DNA of 64,000 bases. Origin: Galeopsis tetrahit (taxonomy: Eukaryota; Streptophyta; Magnoliopsida; Lamiales; Lamiaceae). Within the stretch, counting starts at the first letter, position 1; every line of letters starts with the position of its first letter. The notes beneath the pieces were generated by a model that searched no databases, was not told the DNA's origin, and saw only the letters and a program-made list of their open reading frames with translations. The position numbers and the translations under genes were made by a program. Positions 1 through 12,075 of this stretch are shown in pieces. Location: contig OY776126.1 in the NCBI GenBank assembly GCA_963675135.1, forward strand, positions 26,415,195-26,479,194, given 5' to 3'.

Positions 1-1202
1 TCATCAGCTTTTGCATCAAAAGCATTTAATTTACTTTTGCCATTGTTATGTATGAAACACTTACATCCAAAGATATGAAAATAAGAAACTCTTGGTTTTC
101 TGCCTTTCCATACCTCATAAGGTGTTTTACCATGCACCTTATTAAGAGCACTTCGATTTTGGGAGTGGCAAGCTGTGTTAATAGCTTCTGCCCAAAATTT
201 CTGAGGTGTGTTGAATTCTGCAATCATGGCTCTGCAAGCTTCTTTTAGTGTTCTGTTTCTCCTTTCTGCAACACCATTTTGTTGAGGGGTTCTGGTTGCA
301 CTTGTCAAATGCTGTATGCCAGACTTAGAACAGTAGTCAGAGATGTAACAATTAATAAATTCAGTCCCCTTGTCACTCCTAATCTTGACAATGGGATGAC
401 CTTTTTCAACCTGCAACCTCTTCAAAAGATCTGGAAGTAGTGTTTATGTATCACTCTTTTTGTGTAGAAAGACTACCCAAGTGAACTTAGAGTAATCGTC
501 TACAACAACTAGAGTATACCTTCTTCCATTCAATGTAGGAGGGTTGATAGGACCATGAAGATCCATATGCAAGAGTTCTAAAACTCTGCTTATTGAAAGA
601 GTTGGAATGGACTTAAATGAAACCTTTACCTGTTTACCTTTTTGACAGGAATCACATACTTGTGATTTGGAATAGATTTCATTAGGAATGCCCTCAACAA
701 GATGTTATCTAGCAATCTTGTTGATTATCTTAAAGTTCAGGTGGCAGAGGCGTTTATGCCAGAGCCAACTGTTTTCTTTAGGACTCTTAGTAATAAGACA
801 AGCATTCTTAGGACAACTATTCCAATTCACAATGTATACACTTCCTTGTCTTGTGCCAACAAGTAGAACATTGTGAGTCCTTTTATCTATTATTTCACAT
901 CTTCTGGTTTTGAACTGAACTTTGTATCCCCTGTCACAGAATTGAGATACAGATAACAAATTATATTTCAAACCTTCAACATAGGAGACATCTTGGATTT
1001 CAACATCTCCATTCTTGATGAATCCAAATCCTTTTGTAATTGCCATGGAGCTGTCTCCAAAGATGACTTTTGGTCCTTCCTTCTCATGATAGTCAGTAAG
1101 TAAGGCCTTGGTACCAGTCATGTGGTGTGAACACCCACTGTCTATGTACCAGGTCTCACCAACTGAACCACCTTTCTTGTATAAGTCCAGTCGAACCTGC
1201 AA
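1..1202 (-). pseudogene. Copia pol remnant: protease, pre-integrase, integrase (A)
   Basis: The frame near 1202 opens with a copia protease signature (WYIDSGCSHHMTG). It continues to a GAG-pre-integrase segment ending with a WLWHKRLCHLN motif near 740. Further left, 26-700 encodes integrase-core sequence in broken frames, including the region that pairs with the PQQNGVAERRNRTL stretch of better copies. Stops near 700 and 440 and a frame change relative to the gag remnant show it cannot make a polyprotein. These enzymes would cleave Gag-Pol and integrate the element cDNA. Confidence 0.8.
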
Positions 1203-1234
1203 GGTAGTGATCTTAATAACTTAGGTACCCTAGT

Positions 1235-1811
1235 TTATTGGGGTCCTTGGGGGTTAGTAGTGAGAGGTACCCAAATGAACATTGAGGATTTGAATAAATG
1301 GGACCTCTTCAGTTTCCTTCCAAATTTATCACAGAACAGTACTTTATTAACCAATTCAGAATTATCAACAGACTTAGGATCTATTTTTCTGAGATAGCCT
1401 TTCCTTGGTTCTATCCCTTTTTCAGTAAGATCAGTATGCCTGTAATAGTTTGAATATGGTCTAAAAGCATGTGGACCATACGACTTATAGATGCGTTTTG
1501 GTCTTTCTTCTCCAATGGTATCATAGGATAAAGGAGGAGGATAAAGAACAGGTTTGTTATGATAATGAGGCACAAATCTCCTAGGTTTAGTTGAATACAG
1601 CTGAGACTGCCTTATGAAAGGAGGTCTAGGCTGTTCCCAACTTGCCTGTGCTTGTCTTGACCTACTGTTCTGAGTTTGTCTCTTCTGATACCAGGATTGA
1701 TCTGATCTGGTCAGAGGAGTATAACTCTTCTGGTATGGCTAGACTGTACTGGTCTTAATACATTCTTCATTTTACCATTCTTGGTAGTAGGAGGGATGTA
1801 TTTAGACTGTA
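1235..1811 (-). pseudogene. Copia gag C-terminal remnant (A)
   Basis: The open part at 1235-1573 encodes a basic, proline-rich Gag tail. It aligns by eye with the end of the element G gag (shared LYPPPLSYD, EERPK and YGP-A--PYS motifs). Between 1573 and 1801 the similarity continues in other frames with stops. It ends in TAA at 1235-1237, out of frame with the protease segment below it. No zinc knuckle is present because the upstream gag was lost at the junction with element B. Confidence 0.7.
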
Positions 1812-4800
1812 CTTGCCTCTGCAAGTGGCTTAGTTAGTATATCAGCTTTTTGATGGTCTGTGTGAATTTTCACTAGCTTGATATCCTTCTTCTCCACATG
1901 ATCTCTAATGAAGTGGTGCTTGATGTCCACATGTTTGCATCTAGTGTGCAAGACAGGGTTTTGTGATATAGCAATGGCACTATTGTTATCACAGAAAATT
2001 GGCACTTCAGTAGAGTTGACTTTGTAGTCTCTGAGTTGTTGTCTTAGCCAAAGGATTTGAGCACAACAACTTCCAGCTGCAACATATTCAGCTTCAGTGG
2101 TGGAGGTGGCCACTGTATTTTGTTTCTTGGAGAACCAAGATATGAGTTTGTTGCCTAAGAATTGACAAGTTCCTGAGGTGGATTTTCTGTCAATTCTGCA
2201 TCCTCCATAATCAGCGTCTGAGTAGCCAGTTAACTCAATGTTGTCATCAGCAGGGTACCAAAGGCCTAGATTCTCAGTGCCTTTGAGGTACCTCAAAATC
2301 CTCTTTGCAGCCTCAAGGTGGCTTTTCTTAGGATTTGCTTGAAACCTTGCACAAACACCTACTGCAAAGGTAATGTCAGGTCTGCTGGCAGTGAGATAGA
2401 GGAGTGATCCAATGATTCCTCTATACTCAGTAGAGTTGGTTGGAATACCACTCTCATCAGGATCCATCTTCCAATTTGTGTTCATTGGGATCCTCACTGG
2501 CTTGCTTGATGTACACCCAAATTTCTTGATCATTTCTCTGGTGTACTTAGCTTGGTTGATGAAGATTCCTTCTTTTGTTTGCTTGACTTGTAGACCCAAA
2601 AAGAAATTCATCAACCCCATCATGGACATCTCAAACTTGCTTTGCATGAGCTTGGAGAATTTCTCCACAGCTTCTCATTAGGGGATCCAAAAATTATGTC
2701 ATCCACATAAATTTGGACAAGCAAGATGTCCTCTCCTTCAGAGATTCTGAAGAGAGTTCTGTCCACAGTTCCCTTGGTGAATCCATGATCCAAGAGGAAT
2801 TGTGACAGTGTATCATACCAAGCCCTAGGGGCTTGTTTGAGTCCATATAGAGCTTTCTTGAGTCTGTTGACTTGGTTTCCAACTTCAAAACCTGGTGGTT
2901 GCTCCACATAGACTTCTTCTTTCAAGACTCCATTCAGAAAGGCACTCTTGACATCCATTTGGTATACTTTGAACCTCTTGTGGGCTGCATAGGCTAGAAA
3001 GAGCCTTATTGCTTCTAGCCTTGCCACATGTGCAAATGTCTCATCATAGTCAATGCCTTCATGTTGGCAATACCCTTTTGCCACAAGTCTTGCTTTGTTT
3101 CTGACAATCACATCATTTTCATTTTTCTTGTTCTTGAACACCCACTTTGTTCCAATAACATCTTGATGTGAAGGCCTATCCACCAGCTCCCATACTTCAT
3201 TTCTGGTGAATTGGTTGAGTTCTTCCTGCATGGCTGTGATCCAATTGGCATCTTGAAGTGCTTCCTCAATATTACTTGGTTCTTGCTCTGACAAGAAACA
3301 ACAGAACATAGCACTTTCACCATGAAACTTTCTGGTTCTGACTCCTATACTTGGATCACCAAGTATCAGATCAGTAGGATGGTCAGACAACCAAGTCCTT
3401 CTTTTCCTGATCTCTTCAGTAGAGTTGTCCTCTACTGAAGGTGAGTTATTTTGATCATAGAATTCAGGATAATTTAATGCAGGATCTAATTCAGGATCAT
3501 AATCAGGGGTGTTGTCCTCAATGTCAGGGACATTGGCATTTTCAACATTTTGAGTTCCCCCTTGATTATTTGACCCATTAACTACCTCAGCAGGAACTGC
3601 TTCTTCATTGGTAGTTGTTACCTGGATGTGAACTGGGATTGGTTCATTCAGTTCACCATTTCCATCTGTAGGATTTGTCTCAGGAAGGTTGCCTTCAGGA
3701 TTGTTGTCCAATGTGGGTTTTTCAGGCAGATTGGCTTGAACAACATCTATGAATTCAGTGTCTTTGTCTTTTAGGCTTAATCTGGTTGTCCTCTGTGTGA
3801 TTTCTTCAGGTTCCAAATGATCATTCCTGATCTCAAAGATAGACTCATCAAACACAACATGAGGTGTTTCTTCCACCATAAGGGTTTTCTTGTTGTAGAC
3901 TCTGAAAGCTCTACTGATTTGAGAGTATCCAATAAATACTCCCTCATCAGCTTTGCTGTCAAAGGCTTTCAACTGTTCTTTCCCATTATTGTGAATGAAA
4001 CATTTGCAACCAAATATATGAAAGTATGACACTTTAGGCATTCTTCCTTTCCAGAGTTCATAGGGGGTTTTGCCTTGCCCCTTAGTGATCAAACATCTAT
4101 TTTGAGTATGGCAAGCAGTGTTTATAGCTTCAGCCCAAAACCTCTTAGGTAAGTTTGAATCAGCAATTAAGGTTCTAGCAGCTTCTTTTAAAGTTCTATT
4201 TCTTCTTTCTGCAACTCCATTTTGTTGGGGAGTTCTAGCTGCTGAGGTTTCATGAGCTATCCCATTAGATGAGCAATACTCATTGATGTAAGAATTAATG
4301 AACTCAGTGCCTTTATCAGATCTTATCTTGATAATGCTAAGGCTTTTCTCATTTGACAATCTCTTAAGAAGTTCAGGTAGTTTGACTTGTGTTTCCTTCT
4401 TATTAAGGAGAAATACTACCCATGTGAACCTAGAGAAGTCATCTACTACCACCAATGTGTATTTTCTACCATTTATGCTTGAAGGGGTAATTGGTCCAAA
4501 CAGATCCATATGTAGAAGTTCAAGTACCCTTTCAGTAGAAATGACTGGTTTTCCCTTAAATGAGGCTTTGATCTGTTTTCCTTCTTGACATGGTTTACAC
4601 ACATGTTCTTTAATGAAAACCTCATTAGGTAGTCCTTTAACTAATGCATTTCTAGCAAGTTTATTCATAGATTTGAAATTCAGGTGGTTTAGCCTCTTAT
4701 GCCATAACCAGCTTTGTTCACTAGAACTTTTAGCAATAAAACATGCAGCATCAGTAGAGTTGTCCCAGTCTGCAAAATACACATTTCCCTTCCTAGTTCC

Positions 4801-5142
4801 AGTCAATAGAGTTTGTTGAGTCTTAGCTTTGATTAGACATTTTCCACTTGAGAACTCAACATTAAAATCTTTGTCACAGAATTGACTGATACTTAGGAGA
4901 TTATATTTGAGACCAGCTACATAAGATACATTGGTTACTTTGATGTTACCAATCATCAAAGTACCATAAACTTTTGTTGTTGCTTGTGAGCTGTCTCCAA
5001 AGGTGACATTTGGGCCTTCTTTTTCAATGAAGTCAGTGAGGAGTTCCTTGTTTCCAGTCATGTGCCTTGAGCATCCACTGTCAAGGTACCATGCTGTCTT
5101 TTTGTTCATGCTCCTCTTCTTTTGGCCCATTGGTACCTGCAT
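1802..5142 (-). pseudogene. pol: Copia pol polyprotein, frameshifted (B)
   Basis: The minus-strand domains in order are protease (WYLDSGCSRHMTG), GAG-pre-integrase (WLWHKRLNHLN), zinc-binding and integrase core (MDLFGP, SDKGTEF, PQQNGVAERRN), RT with the YVDD box, and RNase H (DADYGG, STTEAEYVA). Compared with C, one base is missing near 2665, so RT shifts frame just after the GSPNEKL stretch and stops at 2620. RNase H continues in another frame (2668-1802). The RT motif ETFAPVAR of C reads ETFAHVAR here. The last codons before 1802 come from the joined element A sequence. Pol sits in the same frame as gag, directly after its TAA stop. Confidence 0.92.
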
Positions 5143-7611
5143 TTAGATAGTTTTAGGTACCCTTTGAGTTTTGGGTCCTGAGTGGTTAGCTGTACCTTTG
5201 GGAACCCAAACTTGCCTAATAACCTTGATTGATTCAAGGTGGCTAAGTTGTCTTCCTCTAGCATCTACATACACTGTCTTTCCCTTAAATGCCTTTGAGA
5301 AAGTACGTGTGAATGTGTTAACTCTATAAGTTTCAGGAGAGTTGTCAAATCTCCTGAACTTCTGAGTTCTTTGTGCTGCTTGAGGGAATCTTTGAGGAAA
5401 GGCTTTCTTTTGACCATTACCCTTTGGCATGAAGGGTTTTGGTTGTCTCATTTTATTTTGCCTTTGAGGAAAGTTATCCTTGGGTCTATTCAGCTGAGGC
5501 TTTTTCAGAAGAGTTGGCCTAGGCTGATTATACCTTGGATAACTCCTCTGAACATTGCTCAGGAGAGTTGCCCTTCCATTGGGTCTACTCTGCTGACCAA
5601 CATTCCTCTTATATTCAGGAGCTTTGGCCATTTCCTTAGGTTTTGGCCTATTCTCCTGAATCACTTGAGTAGGCAGATCATCCATTTTGCCCTTTCCTTT
5701 GTTTAGTGGCTGAATCACTTCATTTTCAATTTGTGCCACTGACTTAACAAAGATTCTCTTAGTGTTACTTACAGAAGCAACACTAAGACAAGGTGAAGAT
5801 TCAAATGGATCAAAACCTAATCCACTTCTTTGAGCCATAGGTCTTTGATAACTTTGAATTTCCTCTATTGCTCTAGAGGATTTGTTCAAAGCGGACATCT
5901 TTAGTTTCAGACTCTCTTCACTTGATTTAAGAATATCATATTCATGTGAGAGATTTTCAAATTTGGCATTAAGAATTTTAAGTTCAAAATCTTTTCTCTT
6001 CTGAGAGAGAAGTTGATCATCAATCTCCTTTTGTTGGTCAACTATCCTGAGATTTGCTTCCTCAAGCTCTCTCAAGACTTGTTGATACAATTCAGTAGAC
6101 TTGACATCAACAACTACCTCAGAATTTTTGGCAAGTTCAATGGCCAATCTTTCATTTTCTCTCACACAGTTATCATGAAATTCTTGTAACAAGGTGAAAT
6201 CTTCCATCAACTTTCCAAGGGAAAGCTTCAAGTTGACCTCACTATTGTTCTGTGAGATGAATGATGGTGAGCTAGAAGTAGAGGATACCTCATCATCCTC
6301 AAGGGCCATGTTGCAGACATCATCATCATCATCACTGTTGGAGAATAATCCATCAGAAGAGTTGAAGCTTTCAGTACTTTCAGATTCATCACCAGCCATC
6401 ATGGCCTTTCTATTGGTGAACTTTCTGTCTCTTTTAGCTTGTCTCTCTCTTCTTTCTTTAGAGCTTAGTTCAGGGCAGTCATACTGGAAGTGCCCTTTCT
6501 TTTTGCAATTATAGCACAGATCTTCATTTTCATCCTTCTTGGATTCATCTCTTCTCTTAGATGATGAAGGGTCAGCTCTACTGGATCTTCTCCTATCAGA
6601 GGACTTGTCCTCTAATCTTTTCTCTTCAGGCTTTTTGTCCTCAGCCTGATCTTCAGGGGAGTTGTATCTTCTCCTGAATTTGTTGTCTTGGTAGAATTTC
6701 TTGTATCTACCAAACCTTGTGTTGAGCTTGTCAAACCTTCTAGCCATCAAGGCTAGTTCTTCCTTAATTTCAGTCTTACAGACTGTCTTTGATGATCTGG
6801 GAGTGGGTTGCATTTCTGGTTCAGCAACTTTGGCTTTGAATGCCACTCCCTTAGTAGGATTTGAAGGTTCCTCAATAGGTTTTCTTCTATTGAGGTCGAA
6901 CTCATAAGCTTTGAGTTCAGAGAAGATTTGTTGCATGGGCATGGTGGAAAGATCCTTGGTGTTCTGCATCATCACAGCATAGACATCCCACTTTTGAGTG
7001 AGACTCCTTAGGATTTTCAGTCCAACCTCTCTCTTGGTGTAGACCTTGCCCAATGAGTTAATCTCATTCATCACATCAGTGAATCTACCAGCAAATTTGT
7101 CAATGGACTCATCAGACTCCATTGAGAATTGTTCAAACTTCTGCACAGCAACTTGGAGCTTGTTCTCCTTGATTTTTTCAGTGCCCTCACACATTTCAGC
7201 AAGGGTATCCCAAATTTCTTTAGCTGTGGTGCAGTGGTAGACTCTACCCATAACTGCATCTGGAATTGTTTGATAGAGGGTGTTCATGGCAAGATAATTC
7301 AAATTATCTTTCCTCTTTTCATCAGCAGTGAAGTCATCCTCATCTTTGGGAATCAGTTCCCTTATATCTGCTCTTTGCTCATCTGTCAATCTGGGGTTAG
7401 TTTGAGTAAACACAAAAGGTCCTCTTGTGATTACTCTAAGCATATCAGTATGAAGAGATGCAAGATGAGCCCTCATTCTAATTTTCCAGAAATCATAATT
7501 GTCTATTGAAAACATGGGCAGTTTGTGATGAGAAATATGGTTGACTGGATTTGTGGCCATATTGTCCAAACCTTGGACAGCAGGTGGAGGAACAGCATTG
7601 TTGTTGGCCAT
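5143..7611 (-). CDS. gag: Gag capsid/nucleocapsid protein (B)
   Basis: A single open frame of 822 codons. The N-terminal third is a copia Gag/UBN2-type domain (KLPMFSIDNYDFWKIRMRAHL near residue 32). A CCHC zinc knuckle, CYNCKKKGHFQYDCP, lies near residue 360. It is followed by an acidic serine-rich stretch, a predicted coiled coil at about 470-600 and a long basic tail rich in R, K, Q and P. Such proteins build the virus-like particle and bind element RNA. At over 800 residues it is long for copia Gag. The ATG at 7611 lies about 130 bases after the primer-binding site. The TAA at 5143-5145 is followed immediately by ATG CAG GTA in the same frame as pol. Confidence 0.92.
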   Translation of the reverse strand: MANNNAVPPPAVQGLDNMATNPVNHISHHKLPMFSIDNYDFWKIRMRAHLASLHTDMLRVITRGPFVFTQTNPRLTDEQRADIRELIPKDEDDFTADEKRKDNLNYLAMNTLYQTIPDAVMGRVYHCTTAKEIWDTLAEMCEGTEKIKENKLQVAVQKFEQFSMESDESIDKFAGRFTDVMNEINSLGKVYTKREVGLKILRSLTQKWDVYAVMMQNTKDLSTMPMQQIFSELKAYEFDLNRRKPIEEPSNPTKGVAFKAKVAEPEMQPTPRSSKTVCKTEIKEELALMARRFDKLNTRFGRYKKFYQDNKFRRRYNSPEDQAEDKKPEEKRLEDKSSDRRRSSRADPSSSKRRDESKKDENEDLCYNCKKKGHFQYDCPELSSKERRERQAKRDRKFTNRKAMMAGDESESTESFNSSDGLFSNSDDDDDVCNMALEDDEVSSTSSSPSFISQNNSEVNLKLSLGKLMEDFTLLQEFHDNCVRENERLAIELAKNSEVVVDVKSTELYQQVLRELEEANLRIVDQQKEIDDQLLSQKRKDFELKILNAKFENLSHEYDILKSSEESLKLKMSALNKSSRAIEEIQSYQRPMAQRSGLGFDPFESSPCLSVASVSNTKRIFVKSVAQIENEVIQPLNKGKGKMDDLPTQVIQENRPKPKEMAKAPEYKRNVGQQSRPNGRATLLSNVQRSYPRYNQPRPTLLKKPQLNRPKDNFPQRQNKMRQPKPFMPKGNGQKKAFPQRFPQAAQRTQKFRRFDNSPETYRVNTFTRTFSKAFKGKTVYVDARGRQLSHLESIKVIRQVWVPKGTANHSGPKTQRVPKTI

Positions 7612-7737
7612 ATCTCACAAACAATCAGTTAGTCAACAAGTGATGGATTTCAGATAGAGATCAGTTCAGTGACCACACAAATATGAGAGTTTTGAAAATC
7701 AAGATGGATTTTCAGAAGCAGTGGTCTTTGAACCCCT

Positions 7738-7749
7738 GCTCTGATACCA
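7738..7749 (-). promoter_or_regulatory. Primer-binding site, initiator-Met tRNA (B)
   Basis: The minus strand reads TGGTATCAGAGC two bases after the end of the 5' LTR. This is the usual plant copia site complementary to the 3' end of initiator-Met tRNA, where minus-strand DNA synthesis starts. Confidence 0.9.
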
Positions 7750-7751
7750 CT

Positions 7752-9598
7752 TGTTGGTCCCAGAAGGAGTATATAACAAGTGTATGGGGGGGGGGAATAC
7801 ACTTGTATGCAATCTTTTGCTAATTTGATCAAACCAGAGTTCAGCAAGGTTGTCTTGGACAACTCTGCTGAAGAAGATTAACTCTTCTAAGATAATCAGA
7901 CTACTAAGTACTATTGAGTACTTAGTTGAATAACTATCTAGGGGAGTTATATGTGCGGAATAGTGGTTGGCCCTTTAAGTTTAGACTCCTTTAATTTCTG
8001 AAATCACTTTCCCAATCCAAAACAGTCCAGTTAAGCTTCAGGGAAGTTGTCCAAATCAGTTTTGCACAGTCTTTGAATATGTATCTTGAAAGATCAGTTT
8101 TGTGTGCAGTGTTGAGTGAATGTAAGTACTTGTAAGGTAAATCAACACAAGAGTTTATAGTGGTTCAGAGACTCAAGCTCCTACATCCACTTTCCCTGAT
8201 TTAACAGGATAATTCCTTCACTCTTGGAATTAACTTGTTTTATAGTGCAAAGGTGCACTTGATCAAGAACACCACTCCTTGGTGAATTGATCCCTAGGAT
8301 GTCTAGAGTCCTAGTACCCTCTTCTCAACTCAGAACTGAACTGTTCTTTTCTCAACAGTCAGCTCCTACCACTTCTACTACTACAACCTTCTCACTTTCT
8401 CACTTGAAAGGGTTAACGGTTGAAGTAAGGTTCCAACTAATGAGATATCCTTTACAATGAAGATCAGTGTATAAGGATAGGATATCTCTCTAAGCTTGTG
8501 TATGGATATACAATTGGGTTCAGCTTAGAAGAAGTGTATAAAGACTAAGATAGTCTCTTTGAAAGCTTGAGAGCACTTGTCAACTTGTAGGATAGTTGGA
8601 TATTCTTGTCAAGGTTAAGGTGCTTTTGGATTGTGTTGAGGTGCTTTTTGGATTGTGTTGAGGTGCTTTCAAATGGTCTTCACACTTCTTGTATTTATAG
8701 ACAAAATAGAGGATTTGCCCGTTGGAGAGGCAGCCCCAAATTGCTATAAATGTCTTCCTTGAGTTCTTCAAACTGGAAGACAGATTCTTGATAGTGACAT
8801 GTCCTTATTTGGGTAATAAACGGCTTGTAAGACTTTGTCTTCATTCTGCAGCCCTTTTCCCAATGTTTGACTTCTTGTTAGGACTTGGACATGGCTTCTG
8901 AAGGTTAATCCAATGATAGGACAACATTCCTTATTATCTGGACAACTCTCCTTATCACTATCAGCAGTTTTGCTTTTCAGCAAGGTTGACTTGCTCTTCT
9001 TCAGATGACTTGGCTCTTTCCCTTTATTTCATTCCAAGATGATCTTGGCATATTGCATTTCTTTAGGGTATGGTTGTCCTCAATTTTTCAGCATAGTTGA
9101 CCTTCAACCTTTAGAGTATCTGTTCTGATTTAATCTTGCTGAGACAACTCTTCTGGACAACTCTTCTGATCAGCATATTTGGTCTTTTAGTATTAGATCA
9201 TTTTACTCATAGAGTTGGCTTCTATGGACAACTCTCCTGATCCAAGGCCTTTGAGTAGTCTTGTCCTTTTGAGATAGGTAAGCTTGTTCTTGCATATGGA
9301 CAGCTTCTTTGGACAACTCTCCTGATCAGAGCTTTTGGTTTTCCATAGAGTGTCCTTGTTCTTAAGTGATTGTTCCAGAATTTTGAGCCTTGAGGGGACT
9401 TGATCTTGATCATCTTCAAAGCATAGGTTCCCCCTCAAATTGTGCATCTAATTGTCTAAGAGCTGCCTAACACTTCAGCTTCTCATCTAGCCTATATTCT
9501 ATATGTTCTAACATTTCTAGAACATGTTTATCTTGACTTAGGCATGTCTCAGGGGGTTTTGGTATTAGATCAAAACATATCTCATTTTATTCCCAACA
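7752..9598 (-). repeat. 5' LTR of element B (1,847 bp)
   Basis: Bounded by TGTTGG at 7752 and CCAACA at 9598, the inverted ends typical of copia LTRs, and followed on the minus strand by the primer-binding site. It aligns along its whole length with the element C LTRs but with many substitutions and small indels. A TATA-like box (minus CTATAAATAC) is at about 8691-8700. Near its minus-strand 3' end it has a run of C (a G run on the plus strand at about 7786). Motifs of the type GGACAACTCTCCTGATC recur in the right part. Confidence 0.92.
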
Positions 9599-9601
9599 AA
9601 A

Positions 9602-10218
9602 AAGGAGGCTTTGAGGAAGCAATTCGCTGCTAGACCAGCTGCACCCAGGCACGTTGAGATAAACCCTATGGATTTGATGCCATATGCTGTTTCGTCTAGC
9701 TCTTCTGAAGGTGAGTCAGATGATGAAGAATCAGAGGAGGTTGTGAAAGCTGAGTCAAGTGCAGATGACTCAGAAAAGACTCAGTCAGATGAAGAGTCGT
9801 AACATGAGAAGGAGTCGAGTGATCATATTCCTGAAATGTATACTCTCGTAAGAGTTGGTTCGCCTACTCATCCAGTCGAGTCGAGTTCCCAGGTTGGTAC
9901 CTCTACTCAAACTGTTTCAATTCCTCTCTCTCTCCCCTCTGTTCGAACCAAGGCTAGGTCACATCGATCTAGGCCTCGACCTGTACCCTCAACCTCTCAA
10001 GCACTAGCAGCATTACCGCTTAGAGCCAGTCATCCTGAAAACACTCCCATAGAGGATACAACTGATACTTCGATAGTTGTCAAACCAAACCAAGCTGCAT
10101 TAGAGCCCCCAGAAACCACAGCCCATATTCCCTCTACCTCAACAGAAAATGTTGAACCCTCCAACCCATCTACTTCAGACAAGTCACCAGTTGCCACTGC
10201 AACAACTGAGACAGGGAC
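9602..10218 (+). pseudogene. Extra (envelope-like position) frame of D, first part
   Basis: A plus-strand frame that starts inside sequence truncated by element B. It is rich in S, E and D in the first 65 codons, then in P, S and T with basic patches. An isolated TAA at 9800-9802 interrupts it, and the same frame continues to 10218, where element C is inserted. The frame resumes at 25799. I do not recognise a conserved domain. By position (downstream of pol and upstream of the polypurine tract) it corresponds to the long extra frame of C. Confidence 0.7.
10214..10218. repeat. Target-site duplication of C, left copy
   Basis: GGGAC directly precedes the left LTR end. The same five bases follow the right LTR at 25794-25798. 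Five bases is the normal copia duplication length. Confidence 0.92.
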
Positions 10219-12075
10219 TGTTGGTCCTGAAAGGAGTAGATAACAAGTGTATGGGGGGGGGGAATACACTTGTATGCAAATTCTTTTCAACTAGATCAAA
10301 CCAGAACTCAGCAAGGTTGTCTTGGACAACTCTGCTGAAGATGATTAACTCTTCTAGGATAATCAATTCACTAAGTACTATTGAGTACTTAGTTGAATAA
10401 CTATCTAGGGGAGTTATATGTGCGGAATAATGGTTGGCCCTTTAAGTTTAGACTCCTTTAATTTCTGAAATCACTTAGTCAATGCAACACAGTTCAGTTT
10501 AGCTTCAGGGAACTTGTCCAAATCAGTTTTGCACAGTCTTTGAGTATGTATCTTTGAAAGATCAGTTTAGTGTGCAGTGTTGAATGAATGTAAGTACTTG
10601 TAAAGTAAATCAACACAAGAGTTTATAGTGGTTCAGAGACTCAAGCTCCTACATCCACTTTCCCTGATTTAACAGGATAATTCCTTCACTCTTGGAATTA
10701 ACTTGTTTTATAGTGCCAAGGTGCACTTGATCAAGAACACCACTCCTTGGTGAATTGATCCCTAGGATGTCTAGAGTCCTAGTACCCTCTTCTCAACTCA
10801 GAACTGAACTGTTCTTCTCTCAACAGTCAATTCCTACCACTTCTACTACTACAACCTTCTCACTTTCACTCTTGAAAGATATAAGGGTTGAAGTAAGGTT
10901 CCAACTAATGAGATATCCTTTACAATGAAGATCAGTGTATAAGGATAGGATATCTCTCTAAGCTTGTGTATGGATATACAATTTGGTTCAGCTTAGAAGA
11001 AGTGTTTGAAGACTAAGATAGTCTTTGAAAGCTTTGAAAGCACTCTAGCTTGTAAGAACTTTGAGCTTAGTTGGATTGTGTTGAGGTGCTGGTTGAGGTG
11101 CTTTCAAATGGTCTTCACACTTCTGTATTTATAGACAAAATGGAGGATTTGCTCGTTGGAGAGGCAGCCCCAAATTGCTATAAATGTCTTCCTTGAGTTC
11201 TTCAAGCTGGAAGACAGATTCTTGATAGTGACATGTCCTCATTTGGGTAATAAACGGCTGTAACAGTTTTGTCTTCATTCTGCAGCACTTTTCCCAATGT
11301 TTGACTTCTTGTTAGGACTTGGACATGGCTTCTGAAGGTTGATCCAATGATAGGACAACATTCCTTATCATCTGGACAACTCTCCTTATCACTTATCAGC
11401 AGTTTTGCTTTTCAGCATGGTTGGCTTGCTCTTCTTCAGATGACTTGGCTCTTTCCCTTTATTTCTCTTGAGTATGGTCTTAGCTCATTCCTTTGAGGAC
11501 CTTTAGGGACTAGTTGTCTCAATCTCTTCAGCATAGTTGATCTTAGGCTTTCAGAGCACTTGATCTTGGTCAATTTAGCTGAGACAACTTCTCTGGACAA
11601 CTCTCCTGGTCAGTGTATTTAATCTTTTTGCATCAGAGCACTTTATGCATAGAGTTGGCTTCTCTGGACAACTCTCCTGATCAAAACCTTTGAGTAACTT
11701 TGTCCTCTTGAGCTAGGCAAGCTTGTTCTTGCATATGGCTATCTTCTTTGGACAATTCTCAAGATCAGAGCATATGAATATTTTCTCTGGACAGCTCTCC
11801 TGATAAGAACATCTTAGATTTCATAGAGTGTCCTTGCTCTTAAGTGATTGTTCCAGATTTTGAGCCTTGAGGGGACTTGTTCTTGATTATCTTCAAAGCA
11901 TTGGTTCCCCCTCAAATTGTGCATCTAATTGTCTAAGAGCTGCCTAACATTTCAGCTTCTCATCTAGCCTATAATCTATATGTTCTAACATTCTTAGAAC
12001 ATATTTATATTGACTTAGGCATGTCTCAGGGGGTTTTGGTATTCAATCAAAACATAGCTCATTTTATTCCCAACA
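10219..12075 (-). repeat. 3' LTR of element C (1,857 bp)
   Basis: Starts TGTTGG and ends CCAACA on the plus strand, and is preceded (minus-strand sense) by the polypurine tract. A minus-strand TATA box (CTATAAATA) is at 11126-11134. Several imperfect copies of GGACAACTCTCCTGATCAG occur between about 11365 and 11805. It is nearly identical to 23933-25793. By eye it differs near 10829, 11152 and 11609 and in the G tract near 10255. Confidence 0.95.

Larger units (their letters stand above)
1..1811 (-). mobile_element. Element A: decayed Ty1/copia fragment
   Basis: Reading the minus strand from 1811 to 1, the order is end of gag, protease, GAG-pre-integrase and integrase, which is the Ty1/copia order. 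The fragment runs off the left edge of the window. Its gag tail resembles that of element G (for example the shared YPPPLSYD and GEERPK stretches), so A belongs to the G/D-like family and not to the B/C family. Several stops and frame changes mark it as dead. Its upstream half is replaced abruptly at about 1812 by the RNase H end of element B. Confidence 0.85.
1812..9598 (-). mobile_element. Element B: large Ty1/copia (Sirevirus-like), 3' truncated
   Basis: On the minus strand this runs 5' LTR (9598-7752), primer-binding site, gag, pol, then stops inside the last residues of RNase H at about 1812. The homologous element C continues for another 60 bases of pol and about 5.9 kb of extra coding and 3' sequence. 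B therefore lacks the extra frame, the polypurine tract and the 3' LTR. No target duplication can be matched because one end is missing. It is a close relative of C along gag and pol. Confidence 0.9.
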
